Shown: positions 24,201 through 37,895, counted from the first letter of the stretch. The stretch is 64,000 nt of DNA from Limnoperna fortunei (GCA_944474755.1 OX104122.1:17494641-17558640); one strand, 5' to 3'. A program made the numbers and translations. The notes: a model not told the origin generated them from the sequence alone.

Positions 24201-27200
24201 TTCTTTATTTAGTTTTATACAGTTTATTGACTGTTTCTTTATTGAGTTTTGTGGAGTTTATTGACTAGTTCTTTACTGAGTTTTGTACAGTTTATTGACT
24301 GGTTCTTTATTTAGTTTTGTATAGTTGATTGACTGTTTCTTTATTTAGTTTTGTGCAGTTTATTCACTGTTTCTTTTTTTAGTTTTGTACAGTTTATTGA
24401 CTGGTTCTTTATTCAGTTTTGTATAGTTTATTGACTGTTTCTTTATTTAGTTTTGTACAGTTTATTGACTGTTTCTTTATTGAGTTTTGTATAGTTTATT
24501 GACTGTTTCTTTATTGAGTTTTGTACAGTTTATTCACTGGTTATTGGTTCAGTTTTGTACAGTTTATTGACTGTTTCTTTATTGAGTTTTGTACAGTTTA
24601 CAGACTGGTTCTTTATTGAGTTTTGTACAGTTTATTGACTGTTTATTTATTTAGTTTTGTACAGTTTACTCACTGGTTCTTTATTGAGTTGTGTACAGTT
24701 TATTGACTGTTTCGTTTTTGAGTTTTGTACAGTTTATTGACTGGTTCTTTATTGAGTTTTGTACAGTTTATTGACTGTTTCTTTATTGAGTTTGTGCACA
24801 ATTTATTGACTGGTTCTTTATTGAGTTTTGTACAGTTTATTGACTGTTTCTTTATTGAGTTTTGTACATTTTATTGACTGGTTCCGTATTCAGTTTTGTA
24901 CAGTTTATTGACTGTTTCTTTACTGCGTTTAGTACAGTTTATTGACTGGTTCTTTATTGAGTTTTGTACAGTTTATTGATTGGTTAATTATTGAGTTTTG
25001 TACAGTTTATTGACTGGTTCCGTATTCAGTTTTGTACAGTTTATTGACTGTTTCTTTACTGCGTTTTGTACAGTTTATTGACTGTTTCTTTATTTAGTTT
25101 CGTACAGTTTATTGACTGGTTCTTTATTGAGTTTTGTACAGTTTATTGACTAGGTCTTTATTGAGTTTTGTGCAGTTTATTGACTGGTTCTCTATTGATT
25201 GAGTTTTGTATAGTTTATTGACTGGTTCTTTATTTAGTTTCGTACAGTTTATTGACTGGTTCTTTATTGAGGTTTGTACAGTTTATTGACTGGTTCTTTA
25301 TTGAGTTTGTACAGATTATTGACTGTTTTGTACAGTTTATTGACTGGTGCTTTATTGAGTTTTTTACAATTTATTGACTTGTTCCTTATTCAGTTTTGTA
25401 CAGTTTATTGATTGGTTCTTTATTGAGTTTTGTACAGTTTATTGATTGGTTCTTTATTAAGTTTTGTACAGTTTATTGACTGGTTCTTTATTGAGTTTTG
25501 TACAGTTTATTGACTGGTTCTTTATTCAGTTTTGTACAGTTTATTGACTGTTTCTTTATTGAGTTTTGTACAGTTTATTGACTGGTTCTTTATTGAGTTT
25601 TGTACAGTTTATTGACTGTTTCTTTATTGAATTTTGTACAGTTTATTGACTGTTTCTTTATTAAGTTTGTGCACAATTTATTGACTGGTTCTTTATTGAG
25701 TTTTGTACAGTTTATTGACTGGTTCTTTATTGAGTTTTGTACAGTTTATTGACTGTTTCTTTATTGAGTTTTGTACAGTTTATTGACTGGTTCTTTATTG
25801 AGTTTTGTACAGTTTATTGACTGGTTCTTTATTGAGTTTTGTACAGTTTATTGACAGGTTCATTATTGAGTTTGTGCACAGTTTACTGACTAGTTCTTTA
25901 TTGAGTTTTGTACAGTTTATTGACTGGTTCTTTATTTAGTTTTGTATAGTTGATTGACTGTTTCTTTATTTAGTTTTGTGTAGTTTATTCACTGTTTCTT
26001 TTTTTAGTTTTGAACAGTTTATTGACTGGTTCTTTATTCAGTTTTGTATAGTCTATTGACTGTTTCTTTATTTAGTTTTGTACAGTTTATTGACTGTTTC
26101 TTTATTGAGTTTTGTACAGTTTAGTGACTGTTTCTTTATTGAGTGTTGTACAGTTTATTGACTGGTTCTTTGTTCAGTTTTGTACAGTTTATTGTTTATT
26201 GACTGGTTCCTTATTCAGTTTTGTACAGTTTATTGACTGGTTCTTTATTAAGTTTTGTACAGTTTATTGACTGGTTCTTTATTGAGTTTTGTACATTTTA
26301 TTGACTGGTTCCGTATTCAGTTTTGTACAGTTTATTGACTGTTTCTTTACTGCGTTTTGTACAGTTTATTGACTGGTTCTTTATTGAGTTTTGTACAGTT
26401 TATTGATTGGTTAATTATTGAGTTTTGTACAGTTTATTGACTGGTTCTTTTATGAGTTATGTACAGATTATTGACTGTTTCTTTATTGAGTTTTGTATAG
26501 TTATTGACTGGTTCTTTATTGAGTTTTGTACAGTTTATTGATTGGTTAATTATTGAGTTTTGTACAGTTTATTGACTGGTTCTTTTATGAGTTTTGTACA
26601 GTTTATTGACTGGTTCTTTCTTCAGTTTTGTACAGTTTATTGACTGTTTCTTTTTTGAGTTTTGTACAGTTTATTGACTGTTTCTTTATTGAGTTTTGTA
26701 CAGTTTATTGACTGGTTCTTTATTTAGTTTTGTACAGTTTATTGACCGTTTCTTTATTGAGTTTTGTACAGTTTATTGACTGGTTCTTTATTTAGTTTTG
26801 TACAGTTTATTGACTGTTTCTTTATTTAGTTTTGTGCAGTTTGTTGACTTTTTCTTTATTTAGTTTTTTACAATTTATTGACTGGTTCGTTATTGAGTTT
26901 TATACAGTTTATTGACTGTTTCTTTATTGATTGAGTTTTGTACAGTTTATTGACTGGTTCTTTATAGAGTTTTGTACAGTTTATTGACTGGTTCTTTATT
27001 GAGTTTTGTACAGTTTATTGACTGGTTCTTTATTGAGTTATGTACAGTTTATTGACTGTTTCTTTATTGAGTTTTGTACAGTTTATTGACAGTTTCTTTA
27101 TTCAGTTTTGTTCAGTTTATTGACTGTTTCTTTATTTAGTTTCGTACAGTTTATTGACTGGTTCTTTATTGAGTTTTGTACAGTTTATTGACTGTTTCTT

Positions 27201-28200
27201 TATTGATTGAGTTTTGTACAGTTTATTGACTGGTTCTTTATAGAATTTTGTACAGTTTATTGACTGATTCTTTATTGAGTTTTGTACAGTTTATTGACTG
27301 GTTCTTTATTAGGTTTTGTACAGTTTATTGACTGGTTCTTTATTTAGTTTTGTACAGTTTATTGACTGGTTCTTTATTGAGTTTTGCACAGTTTATTGAC
27401 TGTTTCTTTATTTAGTTTCGTACAGTTTATTGACTGGTTCTTTATTGAGTTTTGTACAGTTTATTGACTAGTTCTTTATTGAGTTTTGTACAGTTTATTG
27501 ACTGGTTCTCTATTGATTGAGTTTTGTATAGTTTATTGACTGGTTCTTTATTTAGTTTCGTACAGTTTATTGACTGTTTCTTTATTGAGTTTTGTACAGT
27601 TTACAGACTGGTTCTTTCTTGAGTTTTGTACAGTTTATTGACTGTTTATTTATTTAGTTTTGTACAGTTTACTCACTGGTTCTTTATTGAGTTGTGTACA
27701 GTTTATTGACTGTTTCTTTTTTGAGTTTTGTACAGTTTATTGACTGGTTCTTTATTGAGTTTTGTACAGTTTATTGACTGTTTCTTTATTGAGTTTGTGC
27801 ACAATTTATTGACTGGTTCTTTATTGAGTTTTGTACAGTTTATTGACTGTTTCTTTATTGAGTTTTGTACATTTTATTGACTGGTTCCGTATTCAGTTTT
27901 GTACAGTTTATTGACTGGTTCTTTATTTAGTTTTGTACAGTTTATTGACTGTTTCTTTATTTAGTTTTGTGCAGTTTGTTGACTGTTTCTTTATTTAGTT
28001 TTTTACAATTTATTGACTGGTTCGTTATTGAGTTTTATACAGTTTATTGACTGTTTCTTTATTGATTGAGTTTTGTACAGTTTATTGACTGGTTCTTTAT
28101 AGAGTTTTGTACAGTTTATTGACTGGTTCTTTATTGAGTTTTGTACAGTTTATTGACTGGTTCTTTATTGAGTTTTGTACAGTTTATTGACTGTTTCTTT
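21253..28200 (+). repeat. 3.5-kb-class tandem repeat in SB2
   Basis: The CATTTTATTGACTGGTTCCG monomer and the following GCGTTTAGTACAG occur at 21253/21311 and again at 24867/24925, an offset of 3,614 bp. Further on the offset is 3,512 bp: GACAGGTTCATTATTG at 22341/25853 and TTTATTGTTTATTGAC at 22676/26188. The 102-bp change equals three monomers; copy 1 has an extra 239-bp internal duplication of the GACAGGTTCATTATTG cassette (22102 and 22341). A third CATTTTATTGAC at 27870 starts a further, shortened copy. Confidence 0.8.
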
Positions 28201-30918
28201 ATTGATTGAGTTTTGTACAGTTTATTGACTGGTTCTTTATAGAATTTTGTACAGTTTATTGACTGATTCTTTATTGAGTTTTGTACAGTTTATTGACTGG
28301 TTCTTTATTAGGTTTTGTACAGTTTATTGACTGGTTCTTTATTTAGTTTTGTACAGTTTATTGACTGGTTCTTTATTGAGTTTTGCACAGTTTATTGACT
28401 GTTTCTTTATTTAGTTTCGTACAGTTTATTGACTGGTTCTTTATTGAGTTTTGTACAGTTTATTGACTAGTTCTTTATTGAGTTTTGTACAGTTTATTGA
28501 CTGGTTCTCTATTGATTGAGTTTTGTATAGTTTATTGACTGGTTCTTTATTTAGTTTCGTACAGTTTATTGACTGGTTCTTTATTGAGTTTTGTACAGTT
28601 TATTGACAGGTTCTTTATTGAGTTTTGTACAGTTTATTGATTGTTTCTTTATTTACAATTGTACAGTTTATTGACTGTTTCTTTATTTAGTTTTGTACAG
28701 TTTTTGACTGTTTCTTTATTTAGTTTTATACAGTTTATTGACTGTTTCTTTATTGAGTTTTGTGGAGTTTATTGACTAGTTCTTTATTGAGTTTTGTACA
28801 GTTTATTGACTGGTTCTTTATTTAGTTTTGTATAGTTGATTGACTGTTTCTTTATTTAGTTTTGTGCAGTTTATTCACTGTTTCTTTTTTTAGTTTTGTA
28901 CAGTTTATTGACTGGTTCTTTATTCAGTTTTGTATAGTTTATTGACTGTTTCTTTATTTAGTTTTGTACAGTTTATTGACTGTTTCTTTATTGAGTTTTG
29001 TATAGTTTATTGACTGTTTCTTTATTGAGTTTTGTACAGTTTATTCACTGGTTATTGGTTCAGTTTTGTACAGTTTATTGACTGTTTCTTTATTGAGTTT
29101 TGTACAGTTTACAGACTGGTTCTTTATTGAGTTTTGTACAGTTTATTGACTGTTTATTTATTTAGTTTTGTACAGTTTACTCACTGGTTCTTTATTGAGT
29201 TGTGTACAGTTTATTGACTGTTTCTTTTTTGAGTTTTGTACAGTTTATTGACTGGTTCTTTATTGAGTTTTGTACAGTTTATTGACTGTTTCTTTATTGA
29301 GTTTGTGCACAATTTATTGACTGGTTCTTTATTGAGTTTTGTACAGTTTATTGACTGTTTCTTTATTGAGTTTTGTGCAGTTTGTTGACTGTTTCTTTAT
29401 TTAGTTTTTTACAATTTATTGACTGGTTCGTTATTGAGTTTTATACAGTTTATTGACTGTTTCTTTATTGATTGAGTTTTGTACAGTTTATTGACTGGTT
29501 CTTTATAGAGTTTTGTACAGTTTATTGACTGGTTCTTTATTGAGTTTTGTACAGTTTATTGACTGGTTCTTTATTGAGTTATGTACAGTTTATTGACTGT
29601 TTCTTTATTGAGTTTTGTACAGTTTATTGACAGTTTCTTTATTCAGTTTTGTTCAGTTTATTGACTGTTTCTTTATTTAGTTTCGTACAGTTTATTGACT
29701 GGTTCTTTATTGAGTTTTGTACAGTTTATTGACTGTTTCTTTATTGATTGAGTTTTGTACAGTTTATTGACTGGTTCTTTATAGAATTTTGTACAGTTTA
29801 TTGACTGATTCTTTATTGAGTTTTGTACAGTTTATTGACTGGTTCTTTATTAGGTTTTGTACAGTTTATTGACTGGTTCTTTATTTAGTTTTGTACAGTT
29901 TATTGACTGGTTCTTTATTGAGTTTTGCACAGTTTATTGACTGTTTCTTTATTTAGTTTCGTACAGTTTATTGACTGGTTCTTTATTGAGTTTTGTACAG
30001 TTTATTGACTAGTTCTTTATTGAGTTTTGTACAGTTTATTGACTGGTTCTCTATTGATTGAGTTTTGTATAGTTTATTGACTGGTTCTTTATTTAGTTTC
30101 GTACAGTTTATTGACTGGTTCTTTATTGAGTTTTGTACAGTTTATTGACAGGTTCTTTATTGAGTTTTGTACAGTTTATTGATTGTTTCTTTATTTACAA
30201 TTGTACAGTTTATTGACTGTTTCTTTATTTAGTTTTGTACAGTTTTTGACTGTTTCTTTATTTAGTTTTATACAGTTTATTGACTGTTTCTTTATTGAGT
30301 TTTGTGGAGTTTATTGACTAGTTCTTTATTGAGTTTTGTACAGTTTATTGACTGGTTCTTTATTTAGTTTTGTATAGTTGATTGACTGTTTCTTTATTTA
30401 GTTTTGTGCAGTTTATTCACTGTTTCTTTTTTTAGTTTTGTACAGTTTATTGACTGGTTCTTTATTCAGTTTTGTATAGTTTATTGACTGTTTCTTTATT
30501 TAGTTTTGTACAGTTTATTGACTGTTTCTTTATTGAGTTTTGTATAGTTTATTGACTGTTTCTTTATTGAGTTTTGTACAGTTTATTCACTGGTTATTGG
30601 TTCAGTTTTGTACAGTTTATTGACTGTTTCTTTATTGAGTTTTGTACAGTTTACAGACTGGTTCTTTATTGAGTTTTGTACAGTTTATTGACTGTTTATT
30701 TATTTAGTTTTGTACAGTTTACTCACTGGTTCTTTATTGAGTTGTGTACAGTTTATTGACTGTTTCTTTTTTGAGTTTTGTACAGTTTATTGACTGGTTC
30801 TTTATTGAGTTTTGTACAGTTTATTGACTGTTTCTTTATTGAGTTTGTGCACAATTTATTGACTGGTTCTTTATTGAGTTTTGTACAGTTTATTGACTGT
30901 TTCTTTATTGAGTTTTGT
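27833..30918 (+). repeat. 1,543-bp tandem repeat, copy 1 internally deleted
   Basis: TTCACTGGTTATTGG occurs at 29043 and 30586 (1,543 bp apart), while GTGCAGTTTGTTGAC occurs at 27969 and 29375 (1,406 bp apart). The 137-bp difference shows that copy 1 has lost about four monomers; they carried GAGTTATGTACAG, GACAGTTTC and TTTTGTTCAG and should lie near 28,165. The second copy begins at an abnormal join, CTTTATTGAG followed by TTTTGTGCAG, near 29,370; elsewhere the GTGCAGTTTGTTG monomer follows TTTATTTAG. Confidence 0.75.
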
Positions 30919-31269
30919 ACAGTTTATTGACTGGTGCTTTATTGAGTTTTTTTACAGTTTATTGACTGGTTCCTTATTCAGTTTTGTACAGTTTATTGAT
31001 TGGATCTTTATTGAGTTTTGTACAGTTTATTGATTGGTTGTTTATTAGGTTTTGTACAGTTTATTGACTGGTTCTTTATTTAGTTTTGTACAGTTTATTG
31101 ACTGGTTCTTTATTGAGTTTTGTACAGTTTATTGACTGTTTCTTTATTTAGTTTCGTACAGTTTATTGACTGGTTCTTTATTGAGTTTTGTACAGTTTAT
31201 TGACTAGTTCTTTATTGAGTTTTGTACAGTTTATTGACTGGTTCTCTATTGATTGAGTTTTGTATAGTT

Positions 31270-31300
31270 TATTGACTGGTTCTTTATTGAGTTTCTTTAT
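31270..31300 (+). other. SB2/SB3 junction
   Basis: Sequence of the type seen near 16,360 (ATTGATTGAG, TATAGTTTATTGACTGG) runs directly into the 13-bp short unit at 31289, whose other copies are preceded by TTGACGGGTTC or TTGACGGGTGC. This is the only one of the 13 short units not preceded by a GACGGG monomer, so the jump lies in the TTCTTTATTGAG just before it. Confidence 0.85.
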
Positions 31301-33607
31301 TGAGTTTTGTACAGTATATTCACTGTTTCTTTATTGAGTTTTGTACAGTTTATTGACAGGTTCTTTATTGAGTTTTGTACAGTTTATTGACTGTTTCTTT
31401 ATTTACTTTTGTACAGTTTATTGACTGTTTCTTTATTTGGTTTTGTACAGTTTATTGGCTGTTTCTTTATTGAGTTTTGTACAGTTTATTGACTGTTTCT
31501 TGATTTATTTTTGTACAGTTTATTCACTGTTTCTTTAGTGAGTTTTGTACAGTTTATTGACTGGTTCTTTATTGAGTTTTGTACAGTTTATTGACTGTTT
31601 CTTTATTGATTTTTATACAGTTTCTTGACTAGTTCTTTATTGAGTTTTGTACAGTTTATTGACTGGTTCTCTGTTGTTTGAGTTTTGTACAGTTTATTGA
31701 CTGGTTCTTTATTGAGTTTTGTACAGTTTATTGACTGGTTCTTTATTGAGTTTTGTACAGTTTATTGACTGGTTCTTTATTGAGTTTTGTACAGTTTATT
31801 GACTGGTTCTCCGTTGTTTGAGTTTTGTACAGTTTATTGACTGGTTCTTTATTGAGTTTTGTACAGTTAATTGACTGGTTCTTTATTGAGTTTTGTACAG
31901 TTTATTGACTGGTTCTTTATTGAGTTTTGTACTGTTTATTGATTGGTTTTTTATTCAGTTTTGTACAATTTATTGACTGGTTCTTTATTGAGTTTTGTCA
32001 GTTTATTGACTGGTTCTTTATTCAGTTTTGTACAGTTGATTGACTTGTTCTTTATTGGGTTTGAGTACAATTTATTGACTGGTTCTTTATTGAGTTTTGT
32101 ACAGTTTATTGACGGGTTCTTTATTGAGTTTCTTTATTGAGTTTTATGCAGTATATTCACTGTTTCTTTATTGAGTTTTGTACAGTTTATTGACAGGTTC
32201 TTTATTGAGTTTTGTACAGTGTATTGATTGGTTCTTTATTGAGTTTTGTACAGTTTATTGACTGGTTCTTTATTGAGTTTTGAACAGTTTATTGACGGGT
32301 TCTTTATTGAGTTTCTTTATTGAGTTTTGTACAGTATATTCACTGTTTCTTTATTGAGTTTTGTACAGTTTATTGACAGGTTCTTTATTGAGTTTTGTAC
32401 AGTTTATTGACTGTTTCTTTATTTACTTTTGTACAGTTTATTGACTGTTTTTTATTTGGTTTTGTACAGTTTATTGGCTGTTTCTTTATTGAGTTTTGTA
32501 CAGTTTATTGACTGTTTTGTACAGTTTATTGACTGGTGCTTTATTGAGTTTTTTACAGTTTATTGACTTGTTCCTTATTCAGTTTTGTACAGTTTATTGA
32601 TTGGTTCTTTATTGAGTTTTGTACAGTTTATTGATTGGTTCTTTATTAAGTTTTGTACAGTTTATTGACTGGTTCTTTATTGAGTTTTGTACAGTTTATT
32701 GACTGGTTCTTTATTCAGTTTTGTACAGTTTATTGACTGTTTCTTTATTGAATTTTGTACAGTTTATTGACTGTTTCTTTATTGAGTTTGTGCACAATTT
32801 ATTGACTGGTTCTTTATTGAGTTTTGTACAGTTTATTGACTGGTTCTTTATTGAGTTTTGTACAGTTTATTGACTGTTTCTTTATTGAGTTTTGTACAGT
32901 TTATTGACTGGTTCTTTATTGAGTTTTGTACAGTTTATTGACTGGTTCTTTATTGAGTTTTGTACAGTTTATTGACAGGTTCATTATTGAGTTTGTGCAC
33001 AGTTTACTGACTAGTTCTTTATTGAGTTTTGTACAGGTTTATTGACTGGTTCTTTATTTAGTTTTGTATAGTTGATTGACTGTTTCTTTATTTAGTTTTG
33101 TGTAGTTTATTCACTGTTTCTTTTTTTAGTTTTGAACAGTTTATTGACTGGTTCTTTATTCAGTTTTGTATAGTCTATTGACTGTTTCTTTATTTAGTTT
33201 TGTACAGTTTATTGACTGTTTCTTTATTGAGTTTTGTACAGTTTATTGACTGTTTCTTTATTGAGTGTTGTACAGTTTATTGACTGGTTCTTTGTTCAGT
33301 TTTGTACAGTTTATTGTTTATTGACTGGTTCCTTATTCAGTTTTGTACAGTTTATTGACTGGTTCTTTATTAAGTTTTGTACAGTTTATTGACTGGTTCT
33401 TTATTGAGTTTTGTACATTTTATTGACTGGTTCCGTATTCAGTTTTGTACAGTTTATTGACTGTTTCTTTACTGCGTTTAGTACAGTTTATTGACTGGTT
33501 CTTTATTGAGTTTTGTACAGTTTATTGATTGGTTAATTATTGAGTTTTGTACAGTTTATTGACTGGTTCCGTATTCAGTTTTGTACAGTTTATTGACTGT
33601 TTCTTTA

Positions 33608-36600
33608 CTGCGTTTTGTACAGTTTATTGACTGTTTCTTTATTTAGTTTCGTACAGTTTATTGACTGGTTCTTTATTGAGTTTTGTACAGTTTATTGACT
33701 AGGTCTTTATTAAGTTTTGTGCAGTTTATTGACTGGTTCTCTATTGATTGAGTTTTGTATAGTTTATTGACTGGTTCTTTATTTAGTTTCGTACAGTTTA
33801 TTGACTGGTTCTTTATTGAGGTTTGTACAGTTTATTGACTGGTTCTTTATTGAGTTTGTACAGATTATTGACTGTTTTGTACAGTTTATTGACTGGTGCT
33901 TTATTGAGTTTTTTACAATTTATTGACTTGTTCCTTATTCAGTTTTGTACAGTTTATTGATTGGGTCTTTATTGAGTTTTGTACAGTTTATTGATTGGTT
34001 CTTTATTAAGTTTTGTACAGTTTATTGACTGGTTCTTTATTGAGTTTTGTACAGTTTATTGACTGGTTCTTTATTCAGTTTTGTACAGTTTATTGACTGT
34101 TTCTTTATTGAGTTTTGTACAGTTTATTGACTGGTTCTTTATTGAGTTTTGTACAGTTTATTGACTGTTTCTTTATTGAATTTTGTACAGTTTATTGACT
34201 GTTTCTTTATTAAGTTTGTGCACAATTTATTGACTGGTTCTTTATTGAGTTTTGTACAGTTTATTGACTGGTTCTTTATTGAGTTTTGTACAGTTTATTG
34301 ACTGTTTCTTTATTGAGTTTTGTACAGTTTATTGACTGGTTCTTTATTGAGTTTTGTACAGTTTATTGACTGGTTCTTTATTGAGTTTTGTACAGTTTAT
34401 TGACAGGTTCATTATTGAGTTTGTGCACAGTTTACTGACTAGTTCTTTATTGAGTTTTGTACAGTTTATTGACTGGTTCTTTATTTAGTTTTGTATAGTT
34501 GATTGACTGTTTCTTTATTTAGTTTTGTGTAGTTTATTCACTGTTTCTTTTTTTAGTTTTGAACAGTTTATTGACTGGTTCTTTATTCAGTTTTGTATAG
34601 TCTATTGACTGTTTCTTTATTTAGTTTTGTACAGTTTATTGACTGTTTCTTTATTGAGTTTTGTACAGTTTAGTGACTGTTTCTTTATTGAGTGTTGTAC
34701 AGTTTATTGACTGGTTCTTTGTTCAGTTTTGTACAGTTTATTGTTTATTGACTGGTTCCTTATTCAGTTTTGTACAGTTTATTGACTGGTTCTTTATTAA
34801 GTTTTGTACAGTTTATTGACTGGTTCTTTATTGAGTTTTGTACATTTTATTGACTGGTTCCGTATTCAGTTTTGTACAGTTTATTGACTGTTTCTTTACT
34901 GCGTTTTGTACAGTTTATTGACTGGTTCTTTATTGAGTTTTGTACAGTTTATTGATTGGTTAATTATTGAGTTTTGTACAGTTTATTGACTGGTTCTTTT
35001 ATGAGTTATGTACAGATTATTGACTGTTTCTTTATTGAGTTTTGTATAGTTATTGACTGGTTCTTTATTGAGTTTTGTACAGTTTATTGATTGGTTAATT
35101 ATTGAGTTTTGTACAGTTTATTGACTGGTTCTTTTATGAGTTTTGTACAGTTTATTGACTGGTTCTTTCTTCAGTTTTGTACAGTTTATTGACTGTTTCT
35201 TTTTTGAGTTTTGTACAGTTTATTGACTGTTTCTTTATTGAGTTTTGTACAGTTTATTGACTGGTTCTTTATTTAGTTTTGTACAGTTTATTGACCGTTT
35301 CTTTATTGAGTTTTGTACAGTTTATTGACTGGTTCTTTATTTAGTTTTGTACAGTTTATTGACTGTTTCTTTATTTAGTTTTGTGCAGTTTGTTGACTGT
35401 TTCTTTATTTAGTTTTTTACAATTTATTGACTGGTTCGTTATTGAGTTTTGTACAGTTTATTGACTGTTTCTTTATTGATTGAGTTTTGTACAGTTTATT
35501 GACTGTTTCTTTATAGAGTTTTGTACAGTTTATTGACTGGTTCTTTATTGAGTTTTGTACAGTTTATTGACTGGTTCTTTATTGAGTTATGTACAGTTTA
35601 TTGACTGTTTCTTTATTGAGTTTTGTACAGTTTATTGACAGTTTCTTTATTCAGTTTTGTTCAGTTTATTGACTGTTTCTTTATTTAGTTTCGTACAGTT
35701 TATTGACTGGTTCTTTATTGAGTTTTGTACAGTTTATTGACTGTTTCTTTACTGCGTTTTGTACAGTTTATTGACTGTTTCTTTATTTAGTTTCGTACAG
35801 TTTATTGACTGGTTCTTTATTGAGTTTTGTACAGTTTATTGACTAGGTCTTTATTGAGTTTTGTGCAGTTTATTGACTGGTTCTCTATTGATTGAGTTTT
35901 GTATAGTTTATTGACTGGTTCTTTATTTAGTTTCGTACAGTTTATTGACTGGTTCTTTATTGAGGTTTGTACAGTTTATTGACTGGTTCTTTATTGAGTT
36001 TGTACAGATTATTGACTGTTTTGTACAGTTTATTGACTGGTGCTTTATTGAGTTTTTTACAATTTATTGACTTGTTCCTTATTCAGTTTTGTACAGTTTA
36101 TTGATTGGGTCTTTATTGAGTTTTGTACAGTTTATTGATTGGTTCTTTATTAAGTTTTGTACAGTTTATTGACTGGTTCTTTATTGAGTTTTGTACAGTT
36201 TATTGACTGGTTCTTTATTCAGTTTTGTACAGTTTATTGACTGTTTCTTTATTGAGTTTTGTACAGTTTATTGACTGGTTCTTTATTGAGTTTTGTACAG
36301 TTTATTGACTGTTTCTTTATTGAATTTTGTACAGTTTATTGACTGTTTCTTTATTAAGTTTGTGCACAATTTATTGACTGGTTCTTTATTGAGTTTTGTA
36401 CAGTTTATTGACTGGTTCTTTATTGAGTTTTGTACAGTTTATTGACTGTTTCTTTATTGAGTTTTGTACAGTTTATTGACTGGTTCTTTATTGAGTTTTG
36501 TACAGTTTATTGACTGGTTCTTTATTGAGTTTTGTACAGTTTATTGACAGGTTCATTATTGAGTTTGTGCACAGTTTACTGACTAGTTCTTTATTGAGTT

Positions 36601-37895
36601 TTGTACAGTTTATTGACTGGTTCTTTATTTAGTTTTGTATAGTTGATTGACTGTTTCTTTATTTAGTTTTGTGTAGTTTATTCACTGTTTCTTTTTTTAG
36701 TTTTGAACAGTTTATTGACTGGTTCTTTATTCAGTTTTGTATAGTCTATTGACTGTTTCTTTATTTAGTTTTGTACAGTTTATTGACTGTTTCTTTATTG
36801 AGTTTTGTACAGTTTAGTGACTGTTTCTTTATTGAGTGTTGTACAGTTTATTGACTGGTTCTTTGTTCAGTTTTGTACAGTTTATTGTTTATTGACTGGT
36901 TCCTTATTCAGTTTTGTACAGTTTATTGACTGGTTCTTTATTAAGTTTTGTACAGTTTATTGACTGGTTCTTTATTGAGTTTTGTACATTTTATTGACTG
37001 GTTCCGTATTCAGTTTTGTACAGTTTATTGACTGTTTCTTTACTGCGTTTTGTACAGTTTATTGACTGGTTCTTTATTGAGTTTTGTACAGTTTATTGAT
37101 TGGTTAATTATTGAGTTTTGTACAGTTTATTGACTGGTTCTTTTATGAGTTATGTACAGATTATTGACTGTTTCTTTATTGAGTTTTGTATAGTTATTGA
37201 CTGGTTCTTTATTGAGTTTTGTACAGTTTATTGATTGGTTAATTATTGAGTTTTGTACAGTTTATTGACTGGTTCTTTTATGAGTTTTGTACAGTTTATT
37301 GACTGGTTCTTTCTTCAGTTTTGTACAGTTTATTGACTGTTTCTTTTTTGAGTTTTGTACAGTTTATTGACTGTTTCTTTATTGAGTTTTGTACAGTTTA
37401 TTGACTGGTTCTTTTTTTAGTTTTGTACAGTTTATTGACCGTTTCTTTATTGAGTTTTGTACAGTTTATTGACTGGTTCTTTATTTAGTTTTGTACAGTT
37501 TATTGACTGTTTCTTTATTTAGTTTTGTGCAGTTTGTTGACTGTTTCTTTATTTAGTTTTTTACAATTTATTGACTGGTTCGTTATTGAGTTTTGTACAG
37601 TTTATTGACTGTTTCTTTATTGATTGAGTTTTGTACAGTTTATTGACTGGTTCTTTATAGAGTTTTGTACAGTTTATTGACTGGTTCTTTATTGAGTTTT
37701 GTACAGTTTATTGACTGGTTCTTTATTGAGTTATGTACAGTTTATTGACTGTTTCTTTATTGAGTTTTGTACAGTTTATTGACAGTTTCTTTATTCAGTT
37801 TTGTTCAGTTTATTGACTGTTTCTTTATTTAGTTTCGTACAGTTTATTGACTGGTTCTTTATTGAGTTTTGTACAGTTTATTGACTGTTTCTTTA
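33608..37895 (+). repeat. 2,144-bp tandem duplication private to SB3
   Basis: Copy 1 is about 33,608-35,751 and copy 2 about 35,752-37,895. CTGCGTTTT is at 33608 and 35752, and TTTATTGTTTATTGAC at 34737 and 36881, both 2,144 bp apart. The variants GATTGGGTC (near 33,960 and 36,104) and TTCGTTATTGAGTTTTGTAC (near 35,435 and 37,580) occur in both copies but not at the corresponding places in SB2, so the duplication followed the SB2/SB3 split. I found three differences between the copies: TAAG versus GAG near 33,711, CTGT versus CTGG near 35,501, and TTATTTAG versus TTTTTTAG near 37,410. Confidence 0.88.

Larger units (their letters stand above)
18425..31285 (+). repeat. Superblock 2 (SB2), about 12.9 kb
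   Basis: It begins as a copy of 7,161 onward (offset 11,264 bp), passes through the 13-bp short units at 19092, 19895 and 20078, and then enters the GTGCACAA/TTGGTTAATTATTG type of array. Inside are the 3,614-bp repeat (from 21,253) and the 1,543-bp repeat (29.4-30.9 kb). Its first 350 bases mix features of the copies at 5,300 (TTTTGGACAG) and 7,160 (two full monomers before GACGGTTC), so the source was itself a mosaic or has since been converted. Confidence 0.8.
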
